Part shown: positions 16,255 through 24,584 of the stretch, piece by piece
How the letters are laid out: every line of letters begins with the position of its first letter
Position numbering within the stretch: the stretch's first letter is position 1
Source of the DNA: JALZMG01 sp963844175
Lineage (GTDB): Bacteria > Actinomycetota > Acidimicrobiia > Acidimicrobiales > Ilumatobacteraceae
Direction of reading: 5' to 3'
Length of the DNA stretch: 64,000 bases
Assembly (NCBI GenBank): GCA_963844175.1
Contig: CAWJNE010000021.1
Span: 186,001 to 250,000 of the forward strand
Notes under the pieces: generated by a model
The model's database searches: none
Seen by the model: only the letters and a program-made list of their open reading frames with translations
Told to the model about the DNA's origin: nothing
Program-made: the position numbers and the translations under genes

Positions 16255-16321
16255 GCCGCAAGACTATGAGCGACGACCCGAGACCACGACCGGCCACCAC
16301 CTTCCTGACGAGGACCGCGAA

Positions 16322-16822
16322 ATGCGAATCCGACCGGCGACCACCTCCGACCTCCCGGCGCTGCGCGAGCTCTTCAACGCGTTGATCCCGACGACCACGA
16401 TCGCGTGGCGGGACGATCCCGCTACCGCGTCGGAGATGGCCGAGTGGTTCGCCGAGCAGGTCGACGCCGACCACCCGGTCCTCGTCGCCGAGGTCGACGA
16501 TGAGGTGGTCGGGTACACCTCGTGGTCCACGTTCCGCGGCGGCTGGCGATTCCCCGGCTACCAGCGGACCGTGGAGGACACGATCCACGTCGATGGGCGC
16601 CACCACCGTCAGGGGATCGGTCGTGCGTTGCTCGTGGCGCTGATCGACGAGGCGCGCCGGCGGGGTGTCCACGTCGTGGTCGCCGGGCTGGACAGCGAGA
16701 ACCACGATTCGATCGCCCTCCACCGCGCCGTCGGGTTCGTCGAGGTCGCCCGGATGCCCGAGGTGGGCCGGAAGTTCGAACGGTGGCTGGACCTCGTGCT
16801 GATGCAGCACATCGTCCGCTGA
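16322..16822 (+). CDS. GNAT-family N-acetyltransferase (phosphinothricin acetyltransferase-like)
   Basis: 166-residue acetyltransferase. Begins MRIRPATTSDLPALRELFNA; acetyl-CoA motif A is HHRQGIGRALLVALIDEARRR near 98-118, followed by NHDSIALHRAVGFVEVARM. The FPGYQRTVEDTIHVD segment matches the PAT/YncA branch, which acetylates amino groups of phosphinothricin-like or methionine-sulfone substrates. The ATG at 16322 follows a purine-rich GAGGA; the longer frame from 16220 would overlap crtE and is rejected. Confidence 0.85.
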   Translation: MRIRPATTSDLPALRELFNALIPTTTIAWRDDPATASEMAEWFAEQVDADHPVLVAEVDDEVVGYTSWSTFRGGWRFPGYQRTVEDTIHVDGRHHRQGIGRALLVALIDEARRRGVHVVVAGLDSENHDSIALHRAVGFVEVARMPEVGRKFERWLDLVLMQHIVR

Positions 16823-17053
16823 TCACTCGTCGAGGTCGGCGATGACCTCGTCGATGCGCAGGCGGGCGGTCTGGATGCGAGCGCGACACAGGGCGATCAG
16901 CTCGGTGGCTCGGCCGACCCGGTCGGCCAAGCGGTCGACGTCGACGTCGCTGCCCTCCAGCTCGCGCAGGATGGCGTCGAGTTCGTCGAGGGCCTGGGCG
17001 TAGCCGACACCCTCGACGTGCTGGTCGGCGGTGCTCGATGGGTCAGTGGTCAT
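16823..17053 (-). CDS. xseB: Exodeoxyribonuclease VII small subunit
   Basis: 76-residue acidic helical protein: GYAQALDELDAILRELEGSD and VGRATELIALCRARI are the XseB core. It forms the exonuclease VII complex with XseA, degrading single-stranded DNA. Its ATG overlaps the xseA stop (ATGA), the usual xseA-xseB arrangement. It abuts the convergent acetyltransferase gene. Confidence 0.92.
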   Translation of the reverse strand: MTTDPSSTADQHVEGVGYAQALDELDAILRELEGSDVDVDRLADRVGRATELIALCRARIQTARLRIDEVIADLDE

Positions 17054-18426
17054 CGATCGGGATCCTCCGGAGCGGGCACCACGCGACTACGGCTGGTGCC
17101 GCTGGCGAACTGGGTGACGAGGACATCGTCGACGTCGAGCTCGCCCGGCGACCGGATGATGCGCCCGTCGGCGCGGCGGGTGATCGTCCAGCCACGGGCC
17201 AGCACGTTGATCGGGTCGAGGGCCCGCACCCTGCTCTCCAGCGAGGCGAGGTGCCGCGCTTCGGCGTCCAGGGCCTGCGGCACCCGCCCGGCGAGTCGGC
17301 GGGCGCAGCGCAGCAGGTGAGCGTCGGCCTCGGCCAACGGGCGCGACGCGCACGAGCGAACGGTCGACGCTCGGTGGGCCAACCGCTCGCCGGCCCGCTC
17401 GACGGCGGCCTGGGTGCGCCGAGCGATGCGATGGGCGCGGTCGACAAGGGCCTGATCCGCCCGTTCGAGGCGGGCCGCGGCGGTGTCGGCGACGGCGCCG
17501 AACCGCAGCTCGACCTCGGCCAGGTAGCGCCCAACGGCCTGGACCAGGAAGCCGGCGCACGCGGTCGGTGTCTTCAGCGACGTGTGCGCCACCTCGTCGG
17601 CCACGCTGCGGTCGATCTCGTGGCCGAGCCCGGTGAGCACTGGGACGGACGAGGCGGCGATGGCCCGGGCGATCGGCTCGGCGTCGAACGTGGCCAGGTC
17701 GTTGCGCGAACCGCCGCCGCGGATCACGACGATGGCGTCGAGGCCGTGTGCGTCGCCGGCGTGGCGGGCGGCCTGGCGGGACAGCACGGCGATGGCGTTG
17801 GCCACCCGCCGCGGCGCCTCCGGACCCTGCACCTGCGTCCGGGCGAGGACGATGTGGAACCCGAACCCGCTGCGCTGGAGCTCGTCGTGGAAGTCGTGCC
17901 ACGCCGCCGTGCCGGCGCTCGCGGCGACACCGATGCGAAGCGGCACGGGGCTCAGCGGGCGGCGGCTGTTGGCGTCGAGCGACCCATCGGCGGCGAGCCG
18001 GCGCAGCACCTGGTCGCGCTGCTGGGCGAGATCACCGAGCGTGAACCGCGGGTCGAGGTCGACGAGCTTGAGCCCGAGCTGCCCGCCGGGCGCGTAGTAG
18101 TCGAGGTGGCCGAAGATCCGCACCTTCATGCCGTCGGCCAGCCGCAGCCGGTGCTTGGTCAACAGCGGCCGGAGTCGCTGGCGGCTCTGGGCGAAGAACT
18201 GCACCCGCACGACGGCCGTGCGGCCAGGGGTGTCGTCGGCGAGCTGGAAGTAGGCGTGACCCCCGCGCTCGTTCCAGCCCGTGATCTCCCCGCGCACCCA
18301 CACGCCGTCGGAGAACGACCGGCGCAGCGCCTGGTTCACGGCGTCGGCCAGTTCGCCGACGGTCAAGGTCGGGTTGGCCGGGTCGTCGAGCGGCTCGTCG
18401 TCGAAGTCGAAGGCCGGCTGGGTCAT
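17050..18426 (-). CDS. xseA: Exodeoxyribonuclease VII large subunit
   Basis: 458 residues. N-terminal OB fold (VWVRGEITGWNERGGHAYFQ), central catalytic region with VIRGGGSRNDLATFD and PVLTGLGHEIDRSVADEVAH, and a long helical coiled-coil region to the C terminus ending ALDPINVLARGWTI. ATG 18426 (MTQPAFDF) is preferred to longer in-frame starts because homology begins at LTVGELADAVNQAL. Coupled to xseB. Confidence 0.93.
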   Translation of the reverse strand: MTQPAFDFDDEPLDDPANPTLTVGELADAVNQALRRSFSDGVWVRGEITGWNERGGHAYFQLADDTPGRTAVVRVQFFAQSRQRLRPLLTKHRLRLADGMKVRIFGHLDYYAPGGQLGLKLVDLDPRFTLGDLAQQRDQVLRRLAADGSLDANSRRPLSPVPLRIGVAASAGTAAWHDFHDELQRSGFGFHIVLARTQVQGPEAPRRVANAIAVLSRQAARHAGDAHGLDAIVVIRGGGSRNDLATFDAEPIARAIAASSVPVLTGLGHEIDRSVADEVAHTSLKTPTACAGFLVQAVGRYLAEVELRFGAVADTAAARLERADQALVDRAHRIARRTQAAVERAGERLAHRASTVRSCASRPLAEADAHLLRCARRLAGRVPQALDAEARHLASLESRVRALDPINVLARGWTITRRADGRIIRSPGELDVDDVLVTQFASGTSRSRVVPAPEDPDR

Positions 18427-18469
18427 GACGGTCACATCCTGCCGGACGAACACGCTCGACCGGACCGCA

Positions 18470-19711
18470 TCACGCACCGAGTTCGCGCACGTTGTCGTCG
18501 AGGTCGTCGCCGAACAGCTCGCCGTCGACCGGGAGGCCACGATCGACGCGCAGCGCGTCCAGCTGCTGCAGCGGGCGCTCGAGCGCCCGGCGCCGCGTGC
18601 CGACGAGCTGGTCGAATTCTCGCTGGACGCTGTCGATGTGCCGCTTCACCTTCTCGGCCGACTCGGTGTACTTCTGCCACTGGACCCCGAACTTGCCGAT
18701 CAGCTGGAGGATCTCGTCGCTGGTGCGCTCGACCATGAAGTTGTCGAAGGCTTGGCGGATGACGCCGAGGAAGGCGAACAGCGTCAGCGGCGAGCACATC
18801 ACCACGCGCTGGCCGAGTGCCTCGTCGAGCAAGCCCGGATCGTGTTCGTGGATGAACCCGGTGAGCTGCTCGTTGGGCAGGAACAGCAGCACGTAGTCCA
18901 CCGTCGGGCGATCGCCCTCGCTGGCGTACTCCCGCTTCGCCAGCTCCTTGATGCGCAGGCGGACGTCGGCCAGGAAGCGCTTGAGGTGGGCCTCCCGCTC
19001 GGCGTCGGTACCGACCTCGAGGTAGCGCAGGTAGGCGGCCAGCGGGAACTTCACGTCCATGTAGAGCACGTGGCCCTTGGGCAGCTCGAACGTGAAGTCC
19101 GGCCGGCCGGTCCCGCCCTCGACGTGGACCTGCTTGCGGTAGTTGACGTGCTCGGTGAAGCCGGCCAGCCGGAGCACGTCCTCGGCCATCCGCTCGCCCC
19201 ACTGGCCACGGACCTGCGGGTTGGAGAGCGCGGCGCGCAACGTGCGCGTCGAGTCGGCCAGCGTGGCCGCCACCTCGGCATGCGTGCGCAGCGACTCATC
19301 GACCTGTCCGAACCGCTGGGCACTGGCAGTGCCCAGCTCGCCGACGACCGTTCCGAGGCGCTGCAGCTCCGAGCGCAGCTCGTCGAGGCGGGCGTCGATG
19401 ACGTCCTTCTTCGCCGTCAGGTCGGCGGTGACGGTGCTGGCCACGCCGCTGGCTGCGGCGCCGAGGTGCTCCCGGGCCAGGACCGAGGCGTGCTCGAGCG
19501 CGGCGTGCACCGTCGCATCCCGCTCGTGTGCCGACCGGGCAGCCAGGTCGGCCAGCGCCGCGGCCAGGGCGTCGGCGACCACGGCATCGACCGCCGCCGC
19601 ATCGTCCGGGCGCCGCCGCGCCGACGCCGTGCCCAGCGCCCATGCAGCCGCCGCCACGGCGGCCACCGCCAGCAGCGCCAGCAGTGCGGTCCCGATGTCC
19701 ATGCCGGCCAT
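18470..19711 (-). CDS. rmuC: DNA recombination protein RmuC
   Basis: 413 residues: N-terminal membrane helix (TALLALLAVAAVAAAAWALG), long Ala/Leu-rich coiled coil, then the RmuC nuclease-like domain with RGQWGERMAEDVLRLAGF, GRPDFTFELPKG and YMDVKFPLAAYLRYL. RmuC proteins are membrane-anchored factors limiting DNA inversions, with a restriction-endonuclease-like fold. Beside xseAB, it forms a small DNA-maintenance group. Divergent from the AhpD-like pair with 88 bases between. Confidence 0.92.
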   Translation of the reverse strand: MAGMDIGTALLALLAVAAVAAAAWALGTASARRRPDDAAAVDAVVADALAAALADLAARSAHERDATVHAALEHASVLAREHLGAAASGVASTVTADLTAKKDVIDARLDELRSELQRLGTVVGELGTASAQRFGQVDESLRTHAEVAATLADSTRTLRAALSNPQVRGQWGERMAEDVLRLAGFTEHVNYRKQVHVEGGTGRPDFTFELPKGHVLYMDVKFPLAAYLRYLEVGTDAEREAHLKRFLADVRLRIKELAKREYASEGDRPTVDYVLLFLPNEQLTGFIHEHDPGLLDEALGQRVVMCSPLTLFAFLGVIRQAFDNFMVERTSDEILQLIGKFGVQWQKYTESAEKVKRHIDSVQREFDQLVGTRRRALERPLQQLDALRVDRGLPVDGELFGDDLDDNVRELGA

Positions 19712-19799
19712 GATGCGCGTGGGGTGTCACTGCAACGGTGGACCCACCTGACCAGGTCCGATCCGCCGGGCCGGCAGCTCGATCGGTACGGTCGCCGCG

Positions 19800-20267
19800 G
19801 TGACGCCGGTGTTCGACCGCCCGACCGACGAGGTCCTGGACGCCGTGCTGGCCGACCACGCCGACGTACGACAGCACCTCGACGAGGCCTGGGAGGCGGC
19901 CTGGGCCACGGTCGACCCACGGTTGCTCGAGCTCTGCCGGCTGCGGGTGGCGATGCTGCTCGGTTGCGGGCCCGAGCTGCAGGCCCGGACGGCGGCGGCG
20001 TCCGACACCGTCTCCGACGAGCTGGTCGAGCACCTCGGCGACTGGCCGCGGTCACCGCGGTTCGGACCCTCCGATCGGGCGTGCCTCGCCTTCACCGAGC
20101 AGTGGGTGATCGACGTCGCCGGGATGGACGACGCCACGGTCGCCGCCGTGCGGGACGAGCTCGGGGATCAGGGCCTGGCCGACTTCACCAGCGCACTGCT
20201 CGTGATCGAGCAACGCCAACGGCTGCGCCAGACCTGGCACGCCCTGTTCGGGGCCGGCGATGCCTGA
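19800..20267 (+). CDS. Carboxymuconolactone decarboxylase/AhpD-like protein, CxxE variant
   Basis: 155-residue all-helical protein with the family core LLELCRLRVAMLLGCGPEL. Glu44 sits 12 residues before Cys56, the spacing of the AhpD catalytic Glu and first Cys, but the second redox cysteine of CxxC is replaced by Glu59 (C-G-P-E). It is therefore unlikely to be a dithiol peroxidase by itself. GTG start at 19800. Its last eight bases (ATGCCTGA) contain the start codon of the next gene, which keeps Cys and has TGA at the second position, so the two probably form a complementary pair. Confidence 0.75.
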   Translation: MTPVFDRPTDEVLDAVLADHADVRQHLDEAWEAAWATVDPRLLELCRLRVAMLLGCGPELQARTAAASDTVSDELVEHLGDWPRSPRFGPSDRACLAFTEQWVIDVAGMDDATVAAVRDELGDQGLADFTSALLVIEQRQRLRQTWHALFGAGDA

Positions 20268-20763
20268 GCGCAGCCGCCGCATCGGCGACGGGGTCGGCGC
20301 GGCGAAGCCCTTGCGGCGGGCGCTCGGTGCGTGGCAGGCGGCGGTCGTGCGGCTCGACGCGGTCGATCCGGTGACGACGGAGCTGGTGCGGCTGCGCTGC
20401 GCCCGCTACCACGATTGCCACACTTGACTGTCCGTCCGCCTGGCAGTTGCCAAGGATGCCGGTCTCGACGAGGCGACGATCGCCGACGCCGACGGGTGCG
20501 GTGACGCCCTGACGGCGGAGCAGCGGGCGGCCGTCCGGATGGCCCAGGACGTGATGTCCCGACCGGCCGACCTCTCGCCGACGCTGATCGCCGAGCTGCA
20601 CGACCACTTCAGCGACGAGCAGCTGCTCGAGCTGACGCTCGACGTGATGAAGTGGAACTACCAGAAGGTCAGCGTGGCCCTCGGCGTCGACGTCGAAGTG
20701 CGCCCGGGCGAGCTGACCGACCTCCTGTTCGACGCCGACGGCAACTGGGTGCGCCCCGCCTGA
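20260..20763 (+). CDS. AhpD-like selenoprotein with CxxU motif (in-frame TGA at codon 56)
   Basis: Reading 20260-20763 through one TGA (20425-20427) gives 167 residues. The motif is Glu41 then Cys53-His-Thr-Sec56 in LVRLRCARYHDC-HT-U. In mycobacterial AhpD the catalytic Glu118, Cys130 and Cys133 have exactly these spacings (+12, +3). After the TGA the frame continues without further stops as LSVRLAVAKDAGLDEATIAD and a normal C-terminal AhpD helix set (QLLELTLDVMKWNYQKVSVA). The proton-relay His137 position is Arg60. Predicted cytosolic thiol/selenol peroxidase or disulfide reductase. A hairpin follows the TGA directly, and selA is present at 1-1174. Automatic annotation would split this into a 55-residue fragment and a later ORF starting near 20539. 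The start overlaps the upstream gene by eight bases. Confidence 0.85.
20428..20462 (+). promoter_or_regulatory. SECIS-like hairpin immediately downstream of the in-frame TGA
   Basis: Two alternative folds fit bacterial SECIS rules as I recall them (apical loop 16-37 nt after UGA, G among the first two loop bases). Fold 1: CTGGCA (20440-20445) with TGCCGG (20457-20462), 11-nt loop starting with G, 18 nt after UGA. Fold 2: CCTGGC (20439-20444) with GCCAAGG (20449-20455), bulged A at 20453, loop AGTT, 17 nt after UGA; it resembles the E. coli fdhF hairpin in having a short G-containing loop and one bulge. Confidence 0.65.
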
Positions 20764-20797
20764 CCCGCCGACGCCTGCCCAGCGGTGCGCGGTGAGC

Positions 20798-20822
20798 GGT
20801 GAGGGGACCTGGTGCCCTCACC
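20798..20822. terminator. Hairpin between convergent selenoprotein and P450 genes
   Basis: GGTGAGGG (20798-20805) and CCCTCACC (20815-20822) form a perfect 8-bp stem with a 9-nt loop in the 66-base gap between convergent genes. No T-tract is seen on either strand, so terminator activity is inferred from position. Confidence 0.45.
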
Positions 20823-20829
20823 CCTCACC

Positions 20830-22089
20830 TCACCAGGCCACCGGCAGGTTCCAGCACGTGTGCACCTCGCCGAGGCGGCGCGACCGCAGGCCGGGGGTGG
20901 CGCCGTCTGCCAGGCGGATCCCGGGCAGCTCGTCGAGCACGACCTGGCTGACGGTCACGGCCAGATCGCGCGTCAGCGCGTAGCGCGAGCGCGGGCGATC
21001 CTCCGGGTCGGCCGGGTGCTTGGACGGTGGGCCGGTGCCGAACGAGATCCCGCTCGGCAGCCCGTCGGCGCGATACGAGCCGCGCGGCTCGCGCTGGCAG
21101 AGGTCCTTGCGACCGACGACGAACGCGTCCGGGTCGGCGAACGCGCGGGGGTCGCGGTTGGCCGCTGCCGCCGAGCACCGGACCAGCGCACCGTCGGGGA
21201 GCAGCCGACCGAAGCGCTCGACCTCGTGGCGGCAGAACCGATCGGCGGAGAGCACCGGCGGGCTGTGGCGGAGCGCCTCGAGGTAGGCGAACTTGACCAA
21301 CCGCCGGTCCGCTCGAACGAGCGCCAGCTGCTCCGGGTGGGTGGCCAGCAGGTACCACAGGTTGGCGAGGCCGCCGTGCAGCGTCTCGTGGTCACCTTCG
21401 AGCAGCGTCACCACGAGGTCGCGCGGCCCGCCACCGAGGCGAGCGACGACCGACACCAGGTCGTCGCCGTCATCGTCGGCCCGCTCGTCGAACAGCGGGC
21501 GGAACAGGTCGGCGAGCACTTCCATCGCCGCCAGCCCGGCCTGGCGGGCTCGCGGCTCCCACCCGACGCCGCGCAACATGGTCAGGAACGGCGCGGCGAA
21601 GCCGCTGACCCGGTCGTCCGGGAGGTCGAGCACTTCGGCCAGCAGCTCGATCGGGAACCGGGCGCACACCTCGACGGCGAGGTCGACCTCCCCACTCCCG
21701 GCGAAGGCGCCGACGATGCGTCGCGCCACCGATTCGGCGGCGGTGTCCGATCGCGCCGTCACGCACGCCGCCACCGCCAGCTCGGCTCCGAGGTCGCGCC
21801 CCCAGCCGTCGAGGCCGCTTCGCCACCGCTTCGAGCGCGTCTCGTAGTTGGCGTCGTCTACGAACACGGACGTGACGTCGTCGTAGCGGGTCACCCAGAA
21901 CGCGTTGCCCGGCCAGTCCCGGTAGCACGGCGAGTGCTCACGCAGGACTGCGAGGATCGGGTACGGGTCGTCGAGGTAGTCCGGCCCCGACAGGCGGCGC
22001 GGCTTGAGCTCGGGCACGGTCTCGGCCCGCCGGACGCGCTGGTACACCTCGTACGAGCGGAACCCTGCCGCCTGGTCGGGCTCAGCCAT
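20830..22089 (-). CDS. Cytochrome P450-like protein lacking the heme-ligating cysteine
   Basis: 419-residue P450 fold: WVTRYDDVTSVFVDD in the N-terminal beta region, I-helix LLEGDHETLHGGLANLWYLL, K-helix ExxR in YLEALRHSPP. The heme-loop position reads F350-G-T-G-P-P-S-K357, with Lys where FxxGxxxC demands Cys; the next 20 residues have none either. The protein therefore cannot form a normal thiolate-ligated heme. It starts eight bases inside the end of the upstream canonical P450 gene, so the two are probably made together. It may be a partner or scaffold, or have a non-P450 activity, or be decaying; the otherwise intact frame argues against recent decay. Confidence 0.8.
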   Translation of the reverse strand: MAEPDQAAGFRSYEVYQRVRRAETVPELKPRRLSGPDYLDDPYPILAVLREHSPCYRDWPGNAFWVTRYDDVTSVFVDDANYETRSKRWRSGLDGWGRDLGAELAVAACVTARSDTAAESVARRIVGAFAGSGEVDLAVEVCARFPIELLAEVLDLPDDRVSGFAAPFLTMLRGVGWEPRARQAGLAAMEVLADLFRPLFDERADDDGDDLVSVVARLGGGPRDLVVTLLEGDHETLHGGLANLWYLLATHPEQLALVRADRRLVKFAYLEALRHSPPVLSADRFCRHEVERFGRLLPDGALVRCSAAAANRDPRAFADPDAFVVGRKDLCQREPRGSYRADGLPSGISFGTGPPSKHPADPEDRPRSRYALTRDLAVTVSQVVLDELPGIRLADGATPGLRSRRLGEVHTCWNLPVAW

Positions 22090-23518
22090 CGGCGGGCAGG
22101 CGCAGCCACAGCGACCGGATCGCCCCCAGCCCGATCGGGGCCAGGCTCGTACCGTCGATGTCCTTGGGCATCCGCTCCACGTCGATCTCGATGCCGCCGA
22201 CGGTGCGGGCGAGCACGCGGGAACCGATCACCGACTCCTGGTGGCTGATCCACGCGCCCGGGCAGAGGTGCGGCCCGACGCCGAACGCCAGGTGGCTCGC
22301 TCGACCATCCGCGCGGACGCCACTGCGGATGATCTTGCCCGTGTAGAGGTCGGGACGGGCGATGTCAAAGCGCTCCGGTTCGGCGAACACCCGGTCGTCG
22401 TGGTTGGCGGAGAAGTCGACCATGTGCATCAGCGAGCCGGCCGGCACGCGCACGCCGTGCAGCTCGAGGTCCCACGTGTTGTGGCGCGGCTGCCCGCCGA
22501 TCGAGCTGGCGCAGCGCAGCGTCTCGTGGAACGCAGCGTCCCACCGCGACCCGTCGGCGCGCACCGCGGCGAGCTGCTCGGGGTGCTGCAGCAGCAGGTA
22601 CCACATGTTGAGGATCGCCCCGCGGGTCGTCTCCCCGCCGCCGCCCACGACCAGGGCGATGTTCGACGTGATCTCCTCGGTCGACAGGTGATCACCGTCG
22701 ACCTTCGCCATGCACAGCTCGGAGATGATGTCCCGCCCGATCGGGTCGCCGGCGTCGTCGTACAGGTACGTCGGCTCGGCCCGTCGGTGGGCGACGAGCT
22801 CTTCGACGAACTCCTCGAGGTGCTGGCGGGCCTCGACGCCGATGTGGGCGGACTCGGAGCCGCCGAGCCCGTTCATCATCGACGAGTACCAGTAGAAGAA
22901 GTCGGCGCGCGCCTCGTCCGGGAATCCGAGCACCTGCCCGACGACCCGGATCGGGAACTCGTTGGCGAACGCCCTACCCAGTTCGACCGATCGTTCCCCG
23001 GTCCCTTCGTCGACGACCACCGACCCCTCGGGTGCGGTGCCGTCGAACCACGTGGCGATCATCTCGGTTGCCAGGCGCTCGATGATCGGCACCCGGCGGT
23101 CGAGCGCCTTGCCGACGAGGTGGCGACCGTAGACGTTGCGCCGCCGGCGGTGCTCGATGCCCGACAGCTCGAGCTGGGTGTTGCCGAGCACGCCGGACGA
23201 GCTCCCCTTGGGGATCGTGTTGAAGCCTTCCTCGTCGAGGTAGCAGGCGGTGACGTCGTCGTAGCGGGTGACCCAGTAGCAGTTGTGCAATGTGTCGTGG
23301 AACACCGGGTGGTGGTCGCGCAGGATGCGGTAGTACGGGTACGGGTTGCGGGCGAACTCGGCCGAGTCGAAGATGCGCGGATCGACCAGCGGAGTCCCGT
23401 CGGGCGCGTGGCCCATGTCGACGGCCTCGCCGACGGGCATGAGCGGGAACGTGCCGAGCGGTTCGTCGGGGCCCAGCGCACGGTCGACGACGTCGCGGAA
23501 TGGGCACGTGAGACTCAT
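22082..23518 (-). CDS. Cytochrome P450
   Basis: 478-residue soluble bacterial P450. I-helix ALVVGGGGETTRGAILNMWY (the acid-alcohol pair is E-T), ExxR in FHETLRCASS, heme loop LAFGVGPHLCPGAWIS with Cys419 as the thiolate ligand. N terminus MSLTCPFRDVVDRAL has no membrane anchor. It is the first gene of a two-P450 operon and is divergent from a 7Fe ferredoxin, a likely electron donor. Substrate not inferable; neighbouring acyl-CoA and hydrolase genes are not specific. Confidence 0.9.
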   Translation of the reverse strand: MSLTCPFRDVVDRALGPDEPLGTFPLMPVGEAVDMGHAPDGTPLVDPRIFDSAEFARNPYPYYRILRDHHPVFHDTLHNCYWVTRYDDVTACYLDEEGFNTIPKGSSSGVLGNTQLELSGIEHRRRRNVYGRHLVGKALDRRVPIIERLATEMIATWFDGTAPEGSVVVDEGTGERSVELGRAFANEFPIRVVGQVLGFPDEARADFFYWYSSMMNGLGGSESAHIGVEARQHLEEFVEELVAHRRAEPTYLYDDAGDPIGRDIISELCMAKVDGDHLSTEEITSNIALVVGGGGETTRGAILNMWYLLLQHPEQLAAVRADGSRWDAAFHETLRCASSIGGQPRHNTWDLELHGVRVPAGSLMHMVDFSANHDDRVFAEPERFDIARPDLYTGKIIRSGVRADGRASHLAFGVGPHLCPGAWISHQESVIGSRVLARTVGGIEIDVERMPKDIDGTSLAPIGLGAIRSLWLRLPADG

Positions 23519-23569
23519 CGCCGCGAGACCCTACGGTGACGGCTGGAGACAGCCCGAAGGGAGGTGGAC

Positions 23570-23857
23570 GTGGCCTCGATCTACGTGATCACCGATGCCT
23601 GCATCGACGTGAAGGACGAGTCGTGCATGTCGGTGTGCCCCGTCGAGTGCATCCACACCACCGACGACGATCGGGTCTGCTACATCGACCCGCAGGAGTG
23701 CATCGGGTGCGACGCCTGCCTGCCGGCCTGCCCGGTCGGGGCGATCGCCACGGCCGAAGGACGACCACCGGCGCCGGCGCGGTGGACCGAGATCAACGCC
23801 CTGTGGTTCACCGATCGGGTCGCCGCGCGGGCGCTGGTCGACGATCTCGCCATCTGA
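23570..23857 (+). CDS. 7Fe ferredoxin (FdxA-like)
   Basis: 95-residue electron carrier. The first cluster has C-x7-C-x3-CP (ACIDVKDESCMSVCPVEC), the pattern of a [3Fe-4S] site; the second has CIGCDACLPACP, a [4Fe-4S] site. It closely follows the FdxA pattern (YVITDACIDVKDESC). The GTG at 23570 is chosen because a GGAGG sits five bases upstream; an in-frame GTG at 23564 is too close to it. Divergent from the P450 pair, so it probably delivers electrons to the canonical P450. Confidence 0.9.
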   Translation: MASIYVITDACIDVKDESCMSVCPVECIHTTDDDRVCYIDPQECIGCDACLPACPVGAIATAEGRPPAPARWTEINALWFTDRVAARALVDDLAI

Positions 23858-23977
23858 TCACGCCGAAGCGGCGCGTGTCGGCGTGGGCCTGGCGGACCAT
23901 CCGCCGACCTGACCAGCCATGCTCGCTGCGGCAAGGGCCGAACGGTCGATACCCAGCGTGCGGCGCGCCTGGCACGC

Positions 23978-24523
23978 TCAGTCCTTGCTGGCGTCGCGCC
24001 GGCGCAGGATCACGGGATCCTCACCGGGCCGGTACAGCTCGTGGGCCCGGCGCCACGTGGCGAACGTCCCGAGGATGTGCGGCGGATCGCCGTGGATCTC
24101 CGTGAACCCTCCGGTCACGTCACGGGTATCGAAGTAGGCGGCGTCGACCCCGTCGGCGTAGAGCCGGCAGGCCGGCTCGAACCCGGCCTTGGTCAGCCGC
24201 TCGTACTCCGCCTCGAAGTCGTGCACGAGGTAGGCGACGTGGTGGTAGCCCTCCTCGCCGGCGGCGTACATGTCGCGGTAGATCGACGGCGTCTCGTCGT
24301 GCTGGACGATGAACTGGATCATGGTGTCGCCGAGGTAGCCGAAGGCGTAGGACACGTCGGCCTCCTGGTCGGTCCCTCGGTACATGAACTTGTCGGTCCG
24401 GTGGTGCTCGGTCACGGAGAACGGTCCGGCACCGAACAACCCGGTCCACTTGTCGATCGCGTCGTCGATGTCGTTGACGAGGTAGGCGACCTGGAACCAG
24501 TGCTGCTTGACGGGGGCGTCCAT
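23978..24523 (-). CDS. VOC-family (glyoxalase/dioxygenase superfamily) protein
   Basis: 181 residues from ATG 24523 (MDAPVKQHWFQVAYLVNDID). Paired beta-alpha-beta modules: HWFQVAYLVNDIDDAIDKW and HHVAYLVHDFEAEYERLTKA, with metal-ligand candidates His in each and Glu in GGFTEIHGDPP. Fits the glyoxalase/bleomycin-resistance/dioxygenase superfamily; reaction unknown. Divergent from the phosphotransferase gene. Confidence 0.75.
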   Translation of the reverse strand: MDAPVKQHWFQVAYLVNDIDDAIDKWTGLFGAGPFSVTEHHRTDKFMYRGTDQEADVSYAFGYLGDTMIQFIVQHDETPSIYRDMYAAGEEGYHHVAYLVHDFEAEYERLTKAGFEPACRLYADGVDAAYFDTRDVTGGFTEIHGDPPHILGTFATWRRAHELYRPGEDPVILRRRDASKD

Positions 24524-24584
24524 CGCTGCAGTCCAGCACGGGCCCCGCGACGTCCCGTCACCGGACGCTCGTACCCTCAGCCGA

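Noticed and set aside
16220..16321. Longer N terminus for the GNAT acetyltransferase
   Set aside because: It would overlap the divergent crtE start and precedes the ribosome-binding site at ATG 16322; no homology in the extension.
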